From Bradyrhizobium sp. STM 3843 (GTDB lineage Bacteria > Pseudomonadota > Alphaproteobacteria > Rhizobiales > Xanthobacteraceae), in the NCBI RefSeq assembly GCF_000239815.1, contig NZ_CAFK01000303.1, positions 1 to 64,000 on the forward strand: a stretch of 64,000 nt of DNA, in the 5' to 3' direction. Every line of letters starts with the position of its first letter. Within the stretch, counting starts at the first letter, position 1. This document shows, in pieces, positions 53,031 through 62,503 of the stretch. The notes below the pieces were generated by a model. The model was not told where the DNA came from, did no database searches, and saw nothing but the letters and a program-made list of their open reading frames with translations. A program made the position numbers and the translations under genes.

Positions 53031-53057
53031 GACGCCTCGGCCGATGGCCGAGGCGTC
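53031..53057 (+). terminator. Intrinsic terminator of tolC
   Basis: A 12-bp perfect stem (gacgcctcggcc / ggccgaggcgtc) with loop gat, 25 bases after the tolC stop, followed by ttgcattt. The stem is strong and the T content moderate. Confidence 0.8.
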
Positions 53058-53433
53058 TTGCATTTGGGGCCGAAAACCGCGGCTTTTGTTGAGGCGATGC
53101 GTCGATGCTGTCAGAGGTTGTGGCGCACCTGCGTCGAATGGCGACCAACTTGAGCTGCTCCACCGCTTGGCAGCCTGCGTTGCTTGCAATCATTTGTTGC
53201 CATGACATAGCCTCAAAAAGGCCGCGGAGCGATTCGGCGCCTCGGATATTCCTTCAAGCGATCTCCGACGCCGAGGTCATCGTTCCATCAATTGCATCGA
53301 GCGGCGCACAATCTGGAGACGGCAGGGGCATGTCTGTTAGGAAGTCCGAGCCTGTTGGATCTGGAGCCTGCGAATCTTCTGGTGCCTGGGGTAAGATGAC
53401 GCGTGCGACGGCGTCGCTGATTTGGAGTCGTAA
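53058..53433. other. Intergenic region upstream of popZ
   Basis: About 375 bases between the tolC terminator and popZ. One + frame (53105-53437) overlaps the popZ start but has no good ribosome-binding site, signal or recognisable domain, so I regard it as chance. The promoter of popZ, and perhaps of valS, is expected here. Confidence 0.4.
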
Positions 53434-54195
53434 ATGACGCAGCCCGCGAAGGTCCAAGAACCCTCGATGGAGGAGATTCTGGCGTCGATCCGGCGGATCA
53501 TCGCCGACGATGAAGCCAAGCCGCCGGCTGCCGAGAAGGCTGCTGCTGCGCCCGCGCCACCGCCAAAGGCTGAGAAGCCGGCGCCGGCGCCCAAGCCTGC
53601 GATGAGCGACATTCCTCCGTCAAAAATTCCGGCGGCTGTCGCTGCGGCTGGGAAAGCTGCTCCGCCGCCGCCCGCACCATCCCCGCCACCGGCGGCGCAG
53701 GCAAGCAACAACCAGGATGACATCGACGCATTGCTGGCGGGATTGGATGAGACGACTTCGGCCGAAGAGATTCGGCCTGCAGAGCCTGAACCCGAACCTG
53801 ATGTACTTGAGTTGACGGACGATATGGCAGTGGCACCCCCGACCCCCGCTCCAAGCCCGGCCCCGGCTTCCTTCCGGAGGGTCGATCCGCAAGATGACAT
53901 CGAGTTCGTCGAACGGGCGGCGAACCGGGTTACACCCGCATCGCCAGCATTCGAATCGGCTTTCGAGCCGGTGGTGCCAAAGCAGGCGATCCTGTCGACG
54001 ACGACCGTCAACGCGGTGGAATCGGCGTTCAACGCCTTGGCCAATACGGTGCTCAGCAACAACGCGCGCACCCTGGAGGATCTCGTCAAGGAGATGCTGC
54101 GGCCAATGCTGAAAAGCTGGCTCGACGACAACCTGCCGGCGCTGGTCGAGCGCATCGTCAAGGCGGAAATCGAGCGGGTATCGCGCGGTCGTTGA
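53434..54195 (+). CDS. popZ: PopZ-type polar organising protein (DUF2497)
   Basis: 253 residues. ggag lies six bases before ATG 53434. The conserved N-terminal helix is EPSMEEILASIRRIIADD. A long, disordered middle rich in Pro, Ala and Glu follows (residues 30-150), then the conserved C-terminal oligomerisation region (ARTLEDLVKEMLRPMLKSWL, then DDNLPALVERIVKAEIERV). In Caulobacter PopZ forms a polar condensate that anchors the ParB-centromere complex. Domain order and low-complexity spacer match. It sits between tolC and valS, as commonly seen in Rhizobiales. Confidence 0.9.
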   Translation: MTQPAKVQEPSMEEILASIRRIIADDEAKPPAAEKAAAAPAPPPKAEKPAPAPKPAMSDIPPSKIPAAVAAAGKAAPPPPAPSPPPAAQASNNQDDIDALLAGLDETTSAEEIRPAEPEPEPDVLELTDDMAVAPPTPAPSPAPASFRRVDPQDDIEFVERAANRVTPASPAFESAFEPVVPKQAILSTTTVNAVESAFNALANTVLSNNARTLEDLVKEMLRPMLKSWLDDNLPALVERIVKAEIERVSRGR

Positions 54196-54500
54196 GGACG
54201 GCCCGGGCGACATGCCCGTCCCGTGCGCCGGCCTCCCTGGCTCAGCTTGGTTCGCCCAAAACCACCTGAGACGCGGTGTTGACTTGATGCGCCGCGGCGG
54301 GTTTCTACCCATCTTCAAACTGGTGCCGCCGACGGGATGCCTCGCGATTGCGCGTGGCCGCCTCGGAAAACGCATCGGCTCGAAAAGAGCTTGAGAGTCA
54401 TAAGCTTGCGGTAATCTTCTCAGATCCGGCCGGGATCCGGGCAGGGGGCTGCAAGGGTCCACGAATTTGGAAGGCCGGTTCTGTGCCGGCCGCGAACGCC
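54196..54500. other. Spacer between popZ and valS
   Basis: About 305 bases. The valS frame is open back to 54348, but its translation there does not resemble any synthetase N-terminus. I see no T-box-like element, leader peptide or terminator. It may be an untranslated leader or a weak promoter region. Confidence 0.4.
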
Positions 54501-57380
54501 ATGATCGAGAAAAATTATCAGCCCGCCGACATCGAGGGCCGCATGTCCCTGGTCTGGGAGGACGCCCGTGCGTTTTCCGCAGGTCGCCCGGACCGCCGAG
54601 AGGCCGACCCATTCACCATCGTCATTCCGCCGCCGAATGTCACTGGCTCGCTGCATATGGGCCACGCGCTCAACAATACGCTGCAGGACATTCTGTGCCG
54701 CTTCGAACGCATGCGCGGCCGCGATGTGCTGTGGCAGCCCGGCACCGATCACGCCGGCATCGCGACGCAGATGGTGGTCGAACGGCAGCTGATGGAGCGG
54801 CAGCAGCCTGGGCGCCGCGAAATGGGTCGCGAGAAGTTCCTGGAGCGCGTCTGGCAGTGGAAGGACGAGAGCGGCGGGACCATCATCAACCAGCTCAAGC
54901 GGCTCGGCGCCTCCTGCGACTGGAGTCGCGAGCGCTTCACCATGGACGAGGGGCTGTCGAAGGCCGTCGTGAAGGTGTTCGTTGAGCTGCACCGTGCCGG
55001 CCTGATCTACAAGGACAAGCGGCTGGTCAATTGGGACCCCAAGCTGCTCACCGCGATCTCCGATCTTGAGGTGCAGCAGGTCGAGGTCAAGGGCAACCTC
55101 TGGTACCTGCGCTATCCGCTCGAGGGTAAGACCTTCAGCCCGGAGGATCCCACGAGCTTCATCGTGGTCGCCACCACCCGGCCGGAGACGATGCTCGGCG
55201 ACACCGCAGTCGCGGTGCACCCCGAGGACGAGCGCTATCAGCACCTGATCGGCAAGCGCGTGATCCTGCCGCTGGTCGGACGCGAGATCCCGATCGTTGC
55301 CGACACCTATTCCGACCCGGACAAAGGGTCCGGCGCGGTCAAGGTGACGCCTGCGCATGACTTCAACGACTTCGAGATCGGCCGCCGCCACGGCCTGCCG
55401 CAGATCAGCGTGTTCGACAAGGAGGGCTGTCTCAACCTCGTCGACAACGAGGATTACCTGCGCGAACTGCCCGAGGCTTCGGAGGAGTTTGCCCGGGAGT
55501 TCCATGGGATCGAGCGGTTTGCGGCACGCAAGAAGATCGTCGAACGGCTGAAGAATTTCGGCTTCCTGGAACGCATCGAGCCGAACACGCATATGGTGCC
55601 GCACGGCGACCGCTCCGGCGTCGTGATCGAACCGTTCCTGACCGACCAATGGTATGTCGACGCCAAGACCCTGGCCCAGCCGGCGATCGCGGCGGTGAGG
55701 TCCGGCGCGACGACCTTCGTCCCGAAAAACTGGGAGAAGACCTATTTCGACTGGATGGAGAACATCCAGCCCTGGTGCATCTCGCGCCAGCTCTGGTGGG
55801 GCCACCAGATCCCGGCCTGGTACGGACCCGACGGCAAGGTGTTCGTCGCCGAGACCGAGGAGGAGGCGATCGGCCACGCCATCGGCTACTACGTCGAGCA
55901 GGAGGTCATCACGCCGGAGCAGGGCCGGGAGATGGCGCTCGACCGGAACAAGCGCGCCGGCTTCATCACGCGTGACGAAGACGTGCTCGACACCTGGTTC
56001 TCCTCGGCGCTGTGGCCGTTCTCGACGCTGGGCTGGCCGGACGATGTGCCCGAGGTGAAGCGCTATTACCCGACCAACGTGCTGGTCACCGGCTTCGACA
56101 TCATCTTCTTCTGGGTCGCCCGCATGATGATGATGGGCCTGCACTTCATGGGCGAGGTGTCGTTCTCGACCGTCTACATCCACGCGCTCGTCCGCGACGA
56201 GAAGGGCGCCAAGATGTCGAAGTCGAAAGGCAACGTCATCGACCCGCTGGCTCTCATCGACGAATATGGCGCCGATGCGCTGCGGTTCACCTTGGCTGCG
56301 ATGGCGGCGCAAGGCCGCGACATCAAGTTGTCCGCGAGCCGCGTCGAGGGCTATCGCAACTTCGCAACCAAGCTCTGGAACGCCTGCCGCTTCGCCGAGA
56401 TGAACGACTGCGCGCTGCCGGAGGGCTTCGAGGCCGCCAAGGCCGAGGAGACGCTCAACCGCTGGATCGCGCATGAGACCGCGGCCGCGACCCGCGAGGT
56501 CACCGAGGCGATCGAGGCCTATCGCTTCAACGACGCGGCCGGCGCCATCTACCGCTTCGTCTGGAACGTCTATTGCGACTGGTACCTCGAACTCGCCAAG
56601 CCGGTGCTGACCGGGCCGGACAGCGCGGCGAAGGCCGAGACCCGGGCGATGGTGGCCTGGGCGCGCGATGAGATCCTCAAGCTGCTGCATCCCTTCATGC
56701 CCTTCATCACCGAGGCGCTGTGGGAGACCACCGCTGATCGCGACGGCCTGCTGACGCTCGCGCCCTGGCCGCACCGGGTCGATGTTCCCACCGTGGCGGA
56801 GATCGCCGCGCTGTCGGCGGCGAGTTTCGCCGATCCCCTGGTGCCGCCGATGGCGCCATCGCTCTTCGTGCCGTTCGACGCCTCGAGCTTCAAGGACGAG
56901 GCGGCGGAGGCGGAGATCGGCTGGGTGGTCGATCTCGTGACCGCAATCCGCTCGGTGCGTGCCGAGATGAACATCCCGCCGGCGACCTTGATGCCGCTCG
57001 TGCTCGTCGGTGCTTCCGCGGAGACTGGCGAGCGCGCGCCGCGCTGGACCGACGTCATCAAGCGCCTGGCGCGGCTCTCTGACATCAGCTTCGCCGATCG
57101 TGCACCGGAAGGCTCGGCCCAGCTGGTGGTGCGCGGCGAGGTTGCCGCTCTGCCGCTCAAGGGCGTCGTCGACCTCGCCGCCGAACGCACCCGGCTCGGC
57201 AAGGAGATTGCCAAGGCCGACGCCGATATCGAGCGTGTCGACAAGAAGCTCGGCAATCCGAACTTCGTCGCGAAGGCGGCCGAGGAGGTCGTCGAGGAAG
57301 AGCGGGAAAAGCGCGAGGCGGCCATCGCGCGCAAAGCCAAGCTCGAAGAGGCGCTGGGGCGGCTCGCCAGCGTGGGGTAA
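54501..57380 (+). CDS. valS: Valyl-tRNA synthetase
   Basis: A 959-residue class I synthetase charging tRNA-Val. MIEKNYQPADIEGRMSLVWE at 54501 is the usual N-terminus. HIGH is HMGH (about residues 52-55, in PPNVTGSLHMGHALNNTLQD). The CP1 editing domain includes TTRPETMLGDTAVAVHPED. KMSKS is intact (about 571-575, GAKMSKSKGN). The C-terminal anticodon-binding domain and a coiled-coil arm (ERTRLGKEIAKADADIERVD) complete it. Its final codons lie just before an interspersed repeat. Confidence 0.97.
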   Translation: MIEKNYQPADIEGRMSLVWEDARAFSAGRPDRREADPFTIVIPPPNVTGSLHMGHALNNTLQDILCRFERMRGRDVLWQPGTDHAGIATQMVVERQLMERQQPGRREMGREKFLERVWQWKDESGGTIINQLKRLGASCDWSRERFTMDEGLSKAVVKVFVELHRAGLIYKDKRLVNWDPKLLTAISDLEVQQVEVKGNLWYLRYPLEGKTFSPEDPTSFIVVATTRPETMLGDTAVAVHPEDERYQHLIGKRVILPLVGREIPIVADTYSDPDKGSGAVKVTPAHDFNDFEIGRRHGLPQISVFDKEGCLNLVDNEDYLRELPEASEEFAREFHGIERFAARKKIVERLKNFGFLERIEPNTHMVPHGDRSGVVIEPFLTDQWYVDAKTLAQPAIAAVRSGATTFVPKNWEKTYFDWMENIQPWCISRQLWWGHQIPAWYGPDGKVFVAETEEEAIGHAIGYYVEQEVITPEQGREMALDRNKRAGFITRDEDVLDTWFSSALWPFSTLGWPDDVPEVKRYYPTNVLVTGFDIIFFWVARMMMMGLHFMGEVSFSTVYIHALVRDEKGAKMSKSKGNVIDPLALIDEYGADALRFTLAAMAAQGRDIKLSASRVEGYRNFATKLWNACRFAEMNDCALPEGFEAAKAEETLNRWIAHETAAATREVTEAIEAYRFNDAAGAIYRFVWNVYCDWYLELAKPVLTGPDSAAKAETRAMVAWARDEILKLLHPFMPFITEALWETTADRDGLLTLAPWPHRVDVPTVAEIAALSAASFADPLVPPMAPSLFVPFDASSFKDEAAEAEIGWVVDLVTAIRSVRAEMNIPPATLMPLVLVGASAETGERAPRWTDVIKRLARLSDISFADRAPEGSAQLVVRGEVAALPLKGVVDLAAERTRLGKEIAKADADIERVDKKLGNPNFVAKAAEEVVEEEREKREAAIARKAKLEEALGRLASVG

Positions 57381-57421
57381 CTGCTCGGCGCTGATCTGAC
57401 GCTGTTTCCTCGCATTCCGCT

Positions 57422-57553
57422 GTCGTCCCGGCGAACGCCGGGACCCATACCGCGGAATGTTCGAAAGAGGCAGGCTGCCTGGTCGTCGTTCTTCGTCACC
57501 ATAACTCCCTGTGGTTATGGGTCCCGGGTCGCGCTGCGCTTGCCCGGGACGAC
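57422..57553. repeat. Interspersed palindromic repeat, copy A
   Basis: A 132-base element starting gtcgtcccggcgaacgccgg and ending with its inverted end gcccgggacgac. Internal ggacccat and atgggtcc pair as a second inverted motif. Copy B at 59830 has the same ends and internal words. The right part overlaps the 3' end of the DNA glycosylase gene. Elements of this type are abundant between genes in Bradyrhizobium-like genomes. Confidence 0.85.
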
Positions 57554-58192
57554 AGGTGAGGCCGGAAACGGCTTGCTCAGGAACCGCGAGCCCTTCAGTC
57601 CGTAGCGCCAGGGCAGCTCGACGGCCTTGGTGATGCCGATGCGGACGCCGCTGATCACCTCGACATCACTAGGCCGAGCGAACAGCTCGACCGGTGCGGC
57701 ATCCAGCGGCAGGGCATTGTGGGCAATCGTGATCCCCATCGCCTCCGTCAGCTTACCGGGGCCGGAGCACAGCGCACGCACGTCCTCGATGCCGCGCCGC
57801 CGGCGCATCGCCTCGACGCCCATGGTCGGCTCGATCGCGCGGATCAGCACCGCGCTCGCTGATCCCTCCTTTTCGCAGACGAAGTTCACGCACCAATGGA
57901 TGCCATAAGAGCGGTAGACATAGGCATAGCCCGGCGGCCCGAACATCACGGCATTGCGCGGCGTCTCGCCGCGAAACGAATGCGCGGCCGGCTCGGTGTG
58001 GTGATAGGCCTCCACCTCGACGATGATGCCGCCGACGCCGTCGACCAGGAAGGTCGTCCCGATCAGGTCCGGCGCCACCTCGTGCACGCTGCGCGCAAAG
58101 AAGGCACGCGTCAGCCGCTTTGCCTTGGGGGGATGCCTGGGCCGATGCCCGGACGGTGAAACTGCTGAGACGGGGGCCGGTTTTCGAGCCAT
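57515..58192 (-). CDS. mpg: 3-methyladenine DNA glycosylase (AAG/MPG family)
   Basis: About 225 residues. The core is plain: LTRAFFARSVHEVAPDLIGT, VDGVGGIIVEVEAYHHTEPA (catalytic Glu in VEVEAY), RNAVMFGPPGYAYVYRSYGI, then ALCSGPGKLTEAMGI. It excises alkylated purines in base-excision repair. The start at 58192 (MARKPAPVSAVSP) has no strong ribosome-binding site. The open frame extends on to 59380 through the antisense of lipA and is not coding there. The last 12 or so codons (VVPGKRSATRDP) and the stop come from the interspersed repeat, so the tail is not native to the family. Confidence 0.9.
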   Translation of the reverse strand: MARKPAPVSAVSPSGHRPRHPPKAKRLTRAFFARSVHEVAPDLIGTTFLVDGVGGIIVEVEAYHHTEPAAHSFRGETPRNAVMFGPPGYAYVYRSYGIHWCVNFVCEKEGSASAVLIRAIEPTMGVEAMRRRRGIEDVRALCSGPGKLTEAMGITIAHNALPLDAAPVELFARPSDVEVISGVRIGITKAVELPWRYGLKGSRFLSKPFPASPVVPGKRSATRDP

Positions 58193-58321
58193 TTTGAAGG
58201 GAATCAACCAGGATAAATACCGGGGGCGCTGCCCATATCTGCCATGTCCTGCTAGGTTGGGCGAGCTGGTTGCGGGGAACCGCGGTACGGAATAGCTAAG
58301 GCCGAACAGCCAATTGCAAGA

Positions 58322-59287
58322 ATGTCCATGGTCACCATCGTCGATACGATCTCGAACACGCCGCTGCGCCCCCGTCACCCCGAAAAGGTGAACCGGCCGG
58401 ATTCCGCTTCGCCCGCAAAGCCGGCCTGGATCCGGGTCAAGGCGCCGACCAGCCGCGGCTATGCCGACACCCGCAACATCGTGCGCGAGAACAAGCTCGT
58501 CACCGTGTGCGAGGAGGCCGGCTGCCCCAACATCGGCGAGTGCTGGGACAAGAAGCACGCGACCTTCATGATCATGGGCGACACCTGCACGCGCGCCTGT
58601 GCCTTCTGCAACGTCAAGACCGGCCTGCCGGATGCGCTGGATGCGAGCGAGCCGGAGCATGTGGCCGAGGCCACGTTCAAGCTTGGCTTGACCCATGTCG
58701 TCGTCACCTCGGTCGACCGCGATGATCTTGCCGACGGTGGCGCGGCACATATCGCCGCGACCATCCGCGCCATCCGCCAGAAATGCGCGACCACGACGAT
58801 CGAGGTGCTGACGCCGGATTTCCTGCGCAAGGACGGCGCGCTCGAGCTCGTGGTCGCGGCCAAGCCCGACGTCTTCAACCACAATCTCGAAACCGTGCCG
58901 TCGCGCTATCTCTCGGTTCGGCCCGGCGCGCGCTATTTCCACTCGGTGCGGCTGTTGCAGCGGGTAAAGGAGCTCGATCCCACCATCTTCACCAAGTCCG
59001 GCATCATGGTCGGCCTGGGCGAAGAGCGCCACGAGGTGCTGCAGGTGATGGACGATCTGCGCTCGGCCGACGTCGACTTCCTGACCATCGGGCAATACCT
59101 GCAGCCGACCCGCAAGCATCACGCTGTGATGCGCTACGTCACGCCGGAGGAATTCTCCGGCTACGAGACCGTGGCCTACACCAAGGGCTTCCTGATGGTG
59201 TCTGCAAGCCCGCTGACGCGCTCGTCGCATCATGCCGGCGAGGATTTCGCCAAGCTGAAGGCAGCGCGCGCGGCGATCGCGCGCTGA
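58322..59287 (+). CDS. lipA: Lipoyl synthase
   Basis: A 321-residue radical-SAM enzyme inserting sulfur into octanoyl groups of lipoyl domains. The auxiliary cluster cysteines are C63, C68 and C74 (CEEAGCPNIGEC). The radical-SAM cluster is C89-C93-C96 (CTRACAFC). VTSVDRDDLADGGAAHIAAT and TKSGIMVGLGEE are conserved. ATG 58322 is used, and MVTIVD two codons later is an alternative. It is followed after six bases by the COQ10-like gene, an operon seen in many Rhizobiales. Confidence 0.96.
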   Translation: MSMVTIVDTISNTPLRPRHPEKVNRPDSASPAKPAWIRVKAPTSRGYADTRNIVRENKLVTVCEEAGCPNIGECWDKKHATFMIMGDTCTRACAFCNVKTGLPDALDASEPEHVAEATFKLGLTHVVVTSVDRDDLADGGAAHIAATIRAIRQKCATTTIEVLTPDFLRKDGALELVVAAKPDVFNHNLETVPSRYLSVRPGARYFHSVRLLQRVKELDPTIFTKSGIMVGLGEERHEVLQVMDDLRSADVDFLTIGQYLQPTRKHHAVMRYVTPEEFSGYETVAYTKGFLMVSASPLTRSSHHAGEDFAKLKAARAAIAR

Positions 59288-59293
59288 GAGATC

Positions 59294-59767
59294 ATGCCGA
59301 GATTTTCCAACAAGCGCTGCGTTCAGCATACCGCCGAGCAGATGTTCGATCTGGTGGCCGACGTCGAGCGCTATCCGCAATTCGTGCCGCTGTGCCAGTC
59401 GCTGGTCGTGCGTCAGCGCAGCGACAAGCCTGACGGCACGGAGATCATCGTCTGCGACATGACGGTGTCGTTCAAGCTGGTGAGAGAGACGTTTACCAGC
59501 CGCGTCACGCTGGACCGCGCCAACCGCAAGATCCTGGTCGAATATGTCAGCGGTCCGTTCTCCTCGCTGGAAAACCGCTGGAGTTTCGAGCCGCGCAACG
59601 GCGAGGCCTGCGAGGTCACCTTCTTCATCGCCTATGAGTTCAAGAGCCGCATGCTGGCGATACTGATGGGCTCGATGTTCGACACAGTGTTCGCGCGCCT
59701 GTCCTCAGCTTTCGAGAAGCGGGCCGACGCGATCTACGGCCGCAAGCCCGCGGTGTCGTCGACGTAA
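59294..59767 (+). CDS. COQ10/RatA-type START-domain protein
   Basis: A 157-residue type II polyketide cyclase/START domain protein. The start reads MPRFSNKRCVQHTAEQMFDL followed by VADVERYPQFVPLCQS, the family hallmark, and the C-terminus has GSMFDTVFARLSSAFEKRAD. Eukaryotic and bacterial homologues bind ubiquinone or assist its delivery; the E. coli relative was also described as RatA. In an operon with lipA it is more likely a COQ10-like coenzyme Q-binding protein than a toxin. ATG 59294 is six bases after the lipA stop. Confidence 0.88.
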   Translation: MPRFSNKRCVQHTAEQMFDLVADVERYPQFVPLCQSLVVRQRSDKPDGTEIIVCDMTVSFKLVRETFTSRVTLDRANRKILVEYVSGPFSSLENRWSFEPRNGEACEVTFFIAYEFKSRMLAILMGSMFDTVFARLSSAFEKRADAIYGRKPAVSST

Positions 59768-59829
59768 GCGGACCGGGGCTATCGCGTCATCCTCCGCCGT
59801 CGTCCCGCCTAGCTGCCTCGTCCTCCGCC

Positions 59830-59970
59830 GTCGTCCCCGCGAACGCGGGGACCCATAGCCACAGGTAGCAGTGTCGGGGCACATCAGTGGTTCCAGCTTG
59901 CGCCCACAACACCTCCCTGTGGCTATGGGTCCCGGGTCTGCGCTCGCTTTGCGAGCTTGCCCGGGACGAC
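59830..59970. repeat. Interspersed palindromic repeat, copy B
   Basis: A 141-base element of the same family as copy A. It begins gtcgtccccgcgaacgcggg, has internal gacccatagccacagg facing cctgtggctatgggtc-like bases, and ends gcccgggacgac. Just before it the 18-base phrase cctccgccgtcgtcccgc occurs at 59791 and again with one added C at 59822, a small duplication at the border. Confidence 0.85.
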
Positions 59971-60002
59971 AGCAGCAGTTGACGCGCAAGCTTTTTCAAC
60001 TT

Positions 60003-60101
60003 CGTCATTCCGGGCCGCGCGTCGCGCGAGCCCGGGAATCCATACGCACGATCGTGGTTATGGATTCCAGGCTCATCGCTTCGCGATGCCCCGGAATGAC
60101 G
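60003..60101. repeat. Interspersed palindromic repeat, second family
   Basis: A 99-base element with ends cgtcattccgg and ccggaatgacg, exact reverse complements. Inside, gggaatccat faces atggattcc. The architecture matches copies A and B with different sequence, so it belongs to a related but distinct family. Tandem placement with copy B suggests insertion into an already permissive site. Confidence 0.85.
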
Positions 60102-60175
60102 GCGGTGAAGTTCGTCTCGTTCCTATCCACGTCTCAAACAGCAGTTATGAGTCCGCGATCTCGCAGCGCGGACGC

Positions 60176-60735
60176 CCGAGTCTTGCGCAGCTCACACCCT
60201 CGAAAAGCAGAAGAGGGCGGGGAATGCCGGGAGCTGGCCACTCCCATGGCCCGCCTGCATCAAGAAAAGCAGGCGGCAGTCACCACAGGTGCAGCCGAGA
60301 CATCCCGGCATCCCCTGCGCGATGGTCTTCACGCTTATACGCAGTCTCCCTGGTGCGCCGGGCTTTTTGGCCACCATATCCGCGCGAAGCAAAGCTCCGT
60401 CGCGTCAGCGACAACACGCTTGCGCGCGTTGCGCTGGACACCAGCGTCGGGGTGTCAGGACGCTGCGATTTCACGTCCGCGTCATGCCGTTCGTCCGCGC
60501 GTCAAAGACGCGCTGCGGCATATCAGCGGCCACCGCTTGCCCGCCTCACGCGCCGTGACGATCGCGATGCGCCCCTCTTGCGAGGCGGGATGGCGCAGTC
60601 AAACACGAATTCTGAAAAAACGAAAGACAAATATTTCCGCCAGAGACCTTGAACCGGGCTTTCACGATGAGATCGCTCGGAAAATTGGTTTTTCGGCGCG
60701 CGGCGTTGTCAGGCCGTGGAAAGGCCCCAATGGAT
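60176..60735. repeat. Probable long degenerate interspersed repeat
   Basis: This stretch has no ribosome-binding sites and only short overlapping frames that look accidental. It contains nested short inverted repeats, such as cctgcatcaagaaaagcagg and gcgtcaaagacgcgctgcgg. From memory it resembles a long non-coding repeat found at several places in Bradyrhizobium genomes; I cannot confirm copy number from one window. Boundaries are approximate. Confidence 0.35.
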
Positions 60736-60888
60736 CGGATGGCCCGCGCACGCGCAACTGATTTGCCTCGACGCGCGATCGGCCTGATCGTCGCCTTGTT
60801 CCAGTTACAGACGCAACACGATCCGGACCGATCGAAACAATGCTGCAGCCGGGCGATCGGATAGTGGGCTCGAACGGAAGGAGCCAGC

Positions 60889-62253
60889 ATGAGTCGTCTG
60901 CATCAGCGTGCCATCGTCATCGGGGCCGGCATGGGCGGATTGTCATCCGCCGGCGCGCTGTCACCTTACTTCGAGGAGATCATCGTTCTCGATCGCGACA
61001 CGCTGCCGTCGTCAGCTGCGTCCCGCGCGGGGACACCGCAGGATCGGCATCCGCACGGCCTGTTGGCTGGCGGACTGCAGGCGCTCAATGCGCTGCTTCC
61101 GGGGTTCGAGCGCGCGCTCGCCGACGCGGGAGCGGTGCCGATCAACGGGTTCCGGGAAATCCAATTCGAACGGCCGGATGTCGGTCCGTTACCACGGCGC
61201 GATTGCGGCACCACCATCCTGTCAGCCTCGCGACCGCTGATCGAAGCAGTGCTGCGGCAACGGGTAGCCGCGCTCGCCAATGTCACCTTGCAATCGGATT
61301 GTCGTGTGACGGAACTGGTGGCGGATGGGGGGCGGCCATCGGCGCGTTTCGTGAGCGGCGACGGCGCCGTCTCGACCATCGAAGCTGATCTCGTGATCGA
61401 CGCAAGTGGTCGCGGCGCGCTCACATTGGCGCTGCTCGACAAGCTTGGTTTGCCGCGGCCGGCGGAGACGGCGGTCGGCGTCGACATCAGCTATACGACA
61501 GCGCTCCTCCCGTGGCCTGCCGGGGAATCGCGCGACTGGGAGCTCGCGGCCACGCATGCCGACCCACCCGCGCTGACGACCGCCGCGATCCTGATGCCGA
61601 CCGGGGAGGGCCGCTGCCTCGTCACCCTGAGCGAGCACCATGCGTCAACGCGCCCACAGACCTGGGACGAGATGCTTGCCGCGCTGCGCCGGGTCAAGAC
61701 GCAGACGATCTATAACGCCGTCCGTCATCTCCCACCGCTCGAAGGCCTCAGACATTTCGTCCTCGATGAGAGTTGCTGGCGACATTTCGAGCGGCTGGAG
61801 CGATTGCCGGATGGCGTGCTTCCGATCGCCGACTCCCTGTGTCGCTTCAACCCCATCTATGGGCAGGGCATGACGGTGGCGGCGCTGCAAGCCAAGCTGC
61901 TGCGCGACAGTCTCGGCCGGCTCGCCGGCGAGGCGGACCCGATCGCAGCGCTGCAGAGGCAGTTCATGACTGAGGTCGGCCCGCTGCTCCTGGCGCCGTG
62001 GGGCATGGGCGTGAATGCTGACTTCGCCTATCCCGGCACGCGCGGCGAGCGTCCTGAACGATATGATGAGAGCCGGCAGTTCGAGGCGGCCCTGTTCCGG
62101 GCCGTGGTCGCCGATCCGGTGGTGCAGACGGCGTTCTCGGACGTCATCCAGCTCGTCAAGCCGTTCGAGCTGCTGCAGAGCCCGGACATCCAGCGGCGGA
62201 TCGAGGCCCACGCGCAGCCGCCGGCTGATCGGATACAGGCGTCGGCCGGCTAG
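60889..62253 (+). CDS. FAD-dependent monooxygenase/geranylgeranyl-reductase-like flavoprotein
   Basis: A 454-residue soluble flavoprotein. The Rossmann motif is RAIVIGAGMGGLSSAGALSP. A middle DG-like region is ADLVIDASGRGALT, and the second FAD motif is PIADSLCRFNPIYGQGMTVA, where most PHBH-type hydroxylases read GDA; here Ala replaces the Gly. The gap between the motifs fits the aromatic-ring hydroxylase fold. Substrate is unknown and no partner gene is adjacent. ATG 60889 is preceded by ggaagga. Upstream lies repeat DNA, so it is probably transcribed alone. Confidence 0.8.
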   Translation: MSRLHQRAIVIGAGMGGLSSAGALSPYFEEIIVLDRDTLPSSAASRAGTPQDRHPHGLLAGGLQALNALLPGFERALADAGAVPINGFREIQFERPDVGPLPRRDCGTTILSASRPLIEAVLRQRVAALANVTLQSDCRVTELVADGGRPSARFVSGDGAVSTIEADLVIDASGRGALTLALLDKLGLPRPAETAVGVDISYTTALLPWPAGESRDWELAATHADPPALTTAAILMPTGEGRCLVTLSEHHASTRPQTWDEMLAALRRVKTQTIYNAVRHLPPLEGLRHFVLDESCWRHFERLERLPDGVLPIADSLCRFNPIYGQGMTVAALQAKLLRDSLGRLAGEADPIAALQRQFMTEVGPLLLAPWGMGVNADFAYPGTRGERPERYDESRQFEAALFRAVVADPVVQTAFSDVIQLVKPFELLQSPDIQRRIEAHAQPPADRIQASAG

Positions 62254-62503
62254 GTTGTGCTGCGGACGAGCTTGCTCATCGCCTGAGGCTGGCAGATATC
62301 GCAAAGCGCGGCGTCGCTATCGTCGTTGCGCGGTCCGTTGGATCGCGCGACGAAGCCTCGCGCAACTTGAAGCGTTCCCAGTGATGCGCAACGAATCGGC
62401 ATCGGTCCCAACGGTTTGACCGCGCGCCACACCTGAATAGTTTGTGCGATACTCGCCAGATTAGAGAATGACAGACTGAGATCGGCGCGCTATAGAGCCG
62501 GCC

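Noticed and set aside
53105..53437. 110-codon frame before popZ
   Set aside because: No ribosome-binding site or domain, and improbable composition. It overlaps the well-supported popZ start.
58193..59380. Long upstream extension of the DNA glycosylase frame
   Set aside because: It runs antisense through lipA. The glycosylase domain begins after 58192, and normal family length fits that start.
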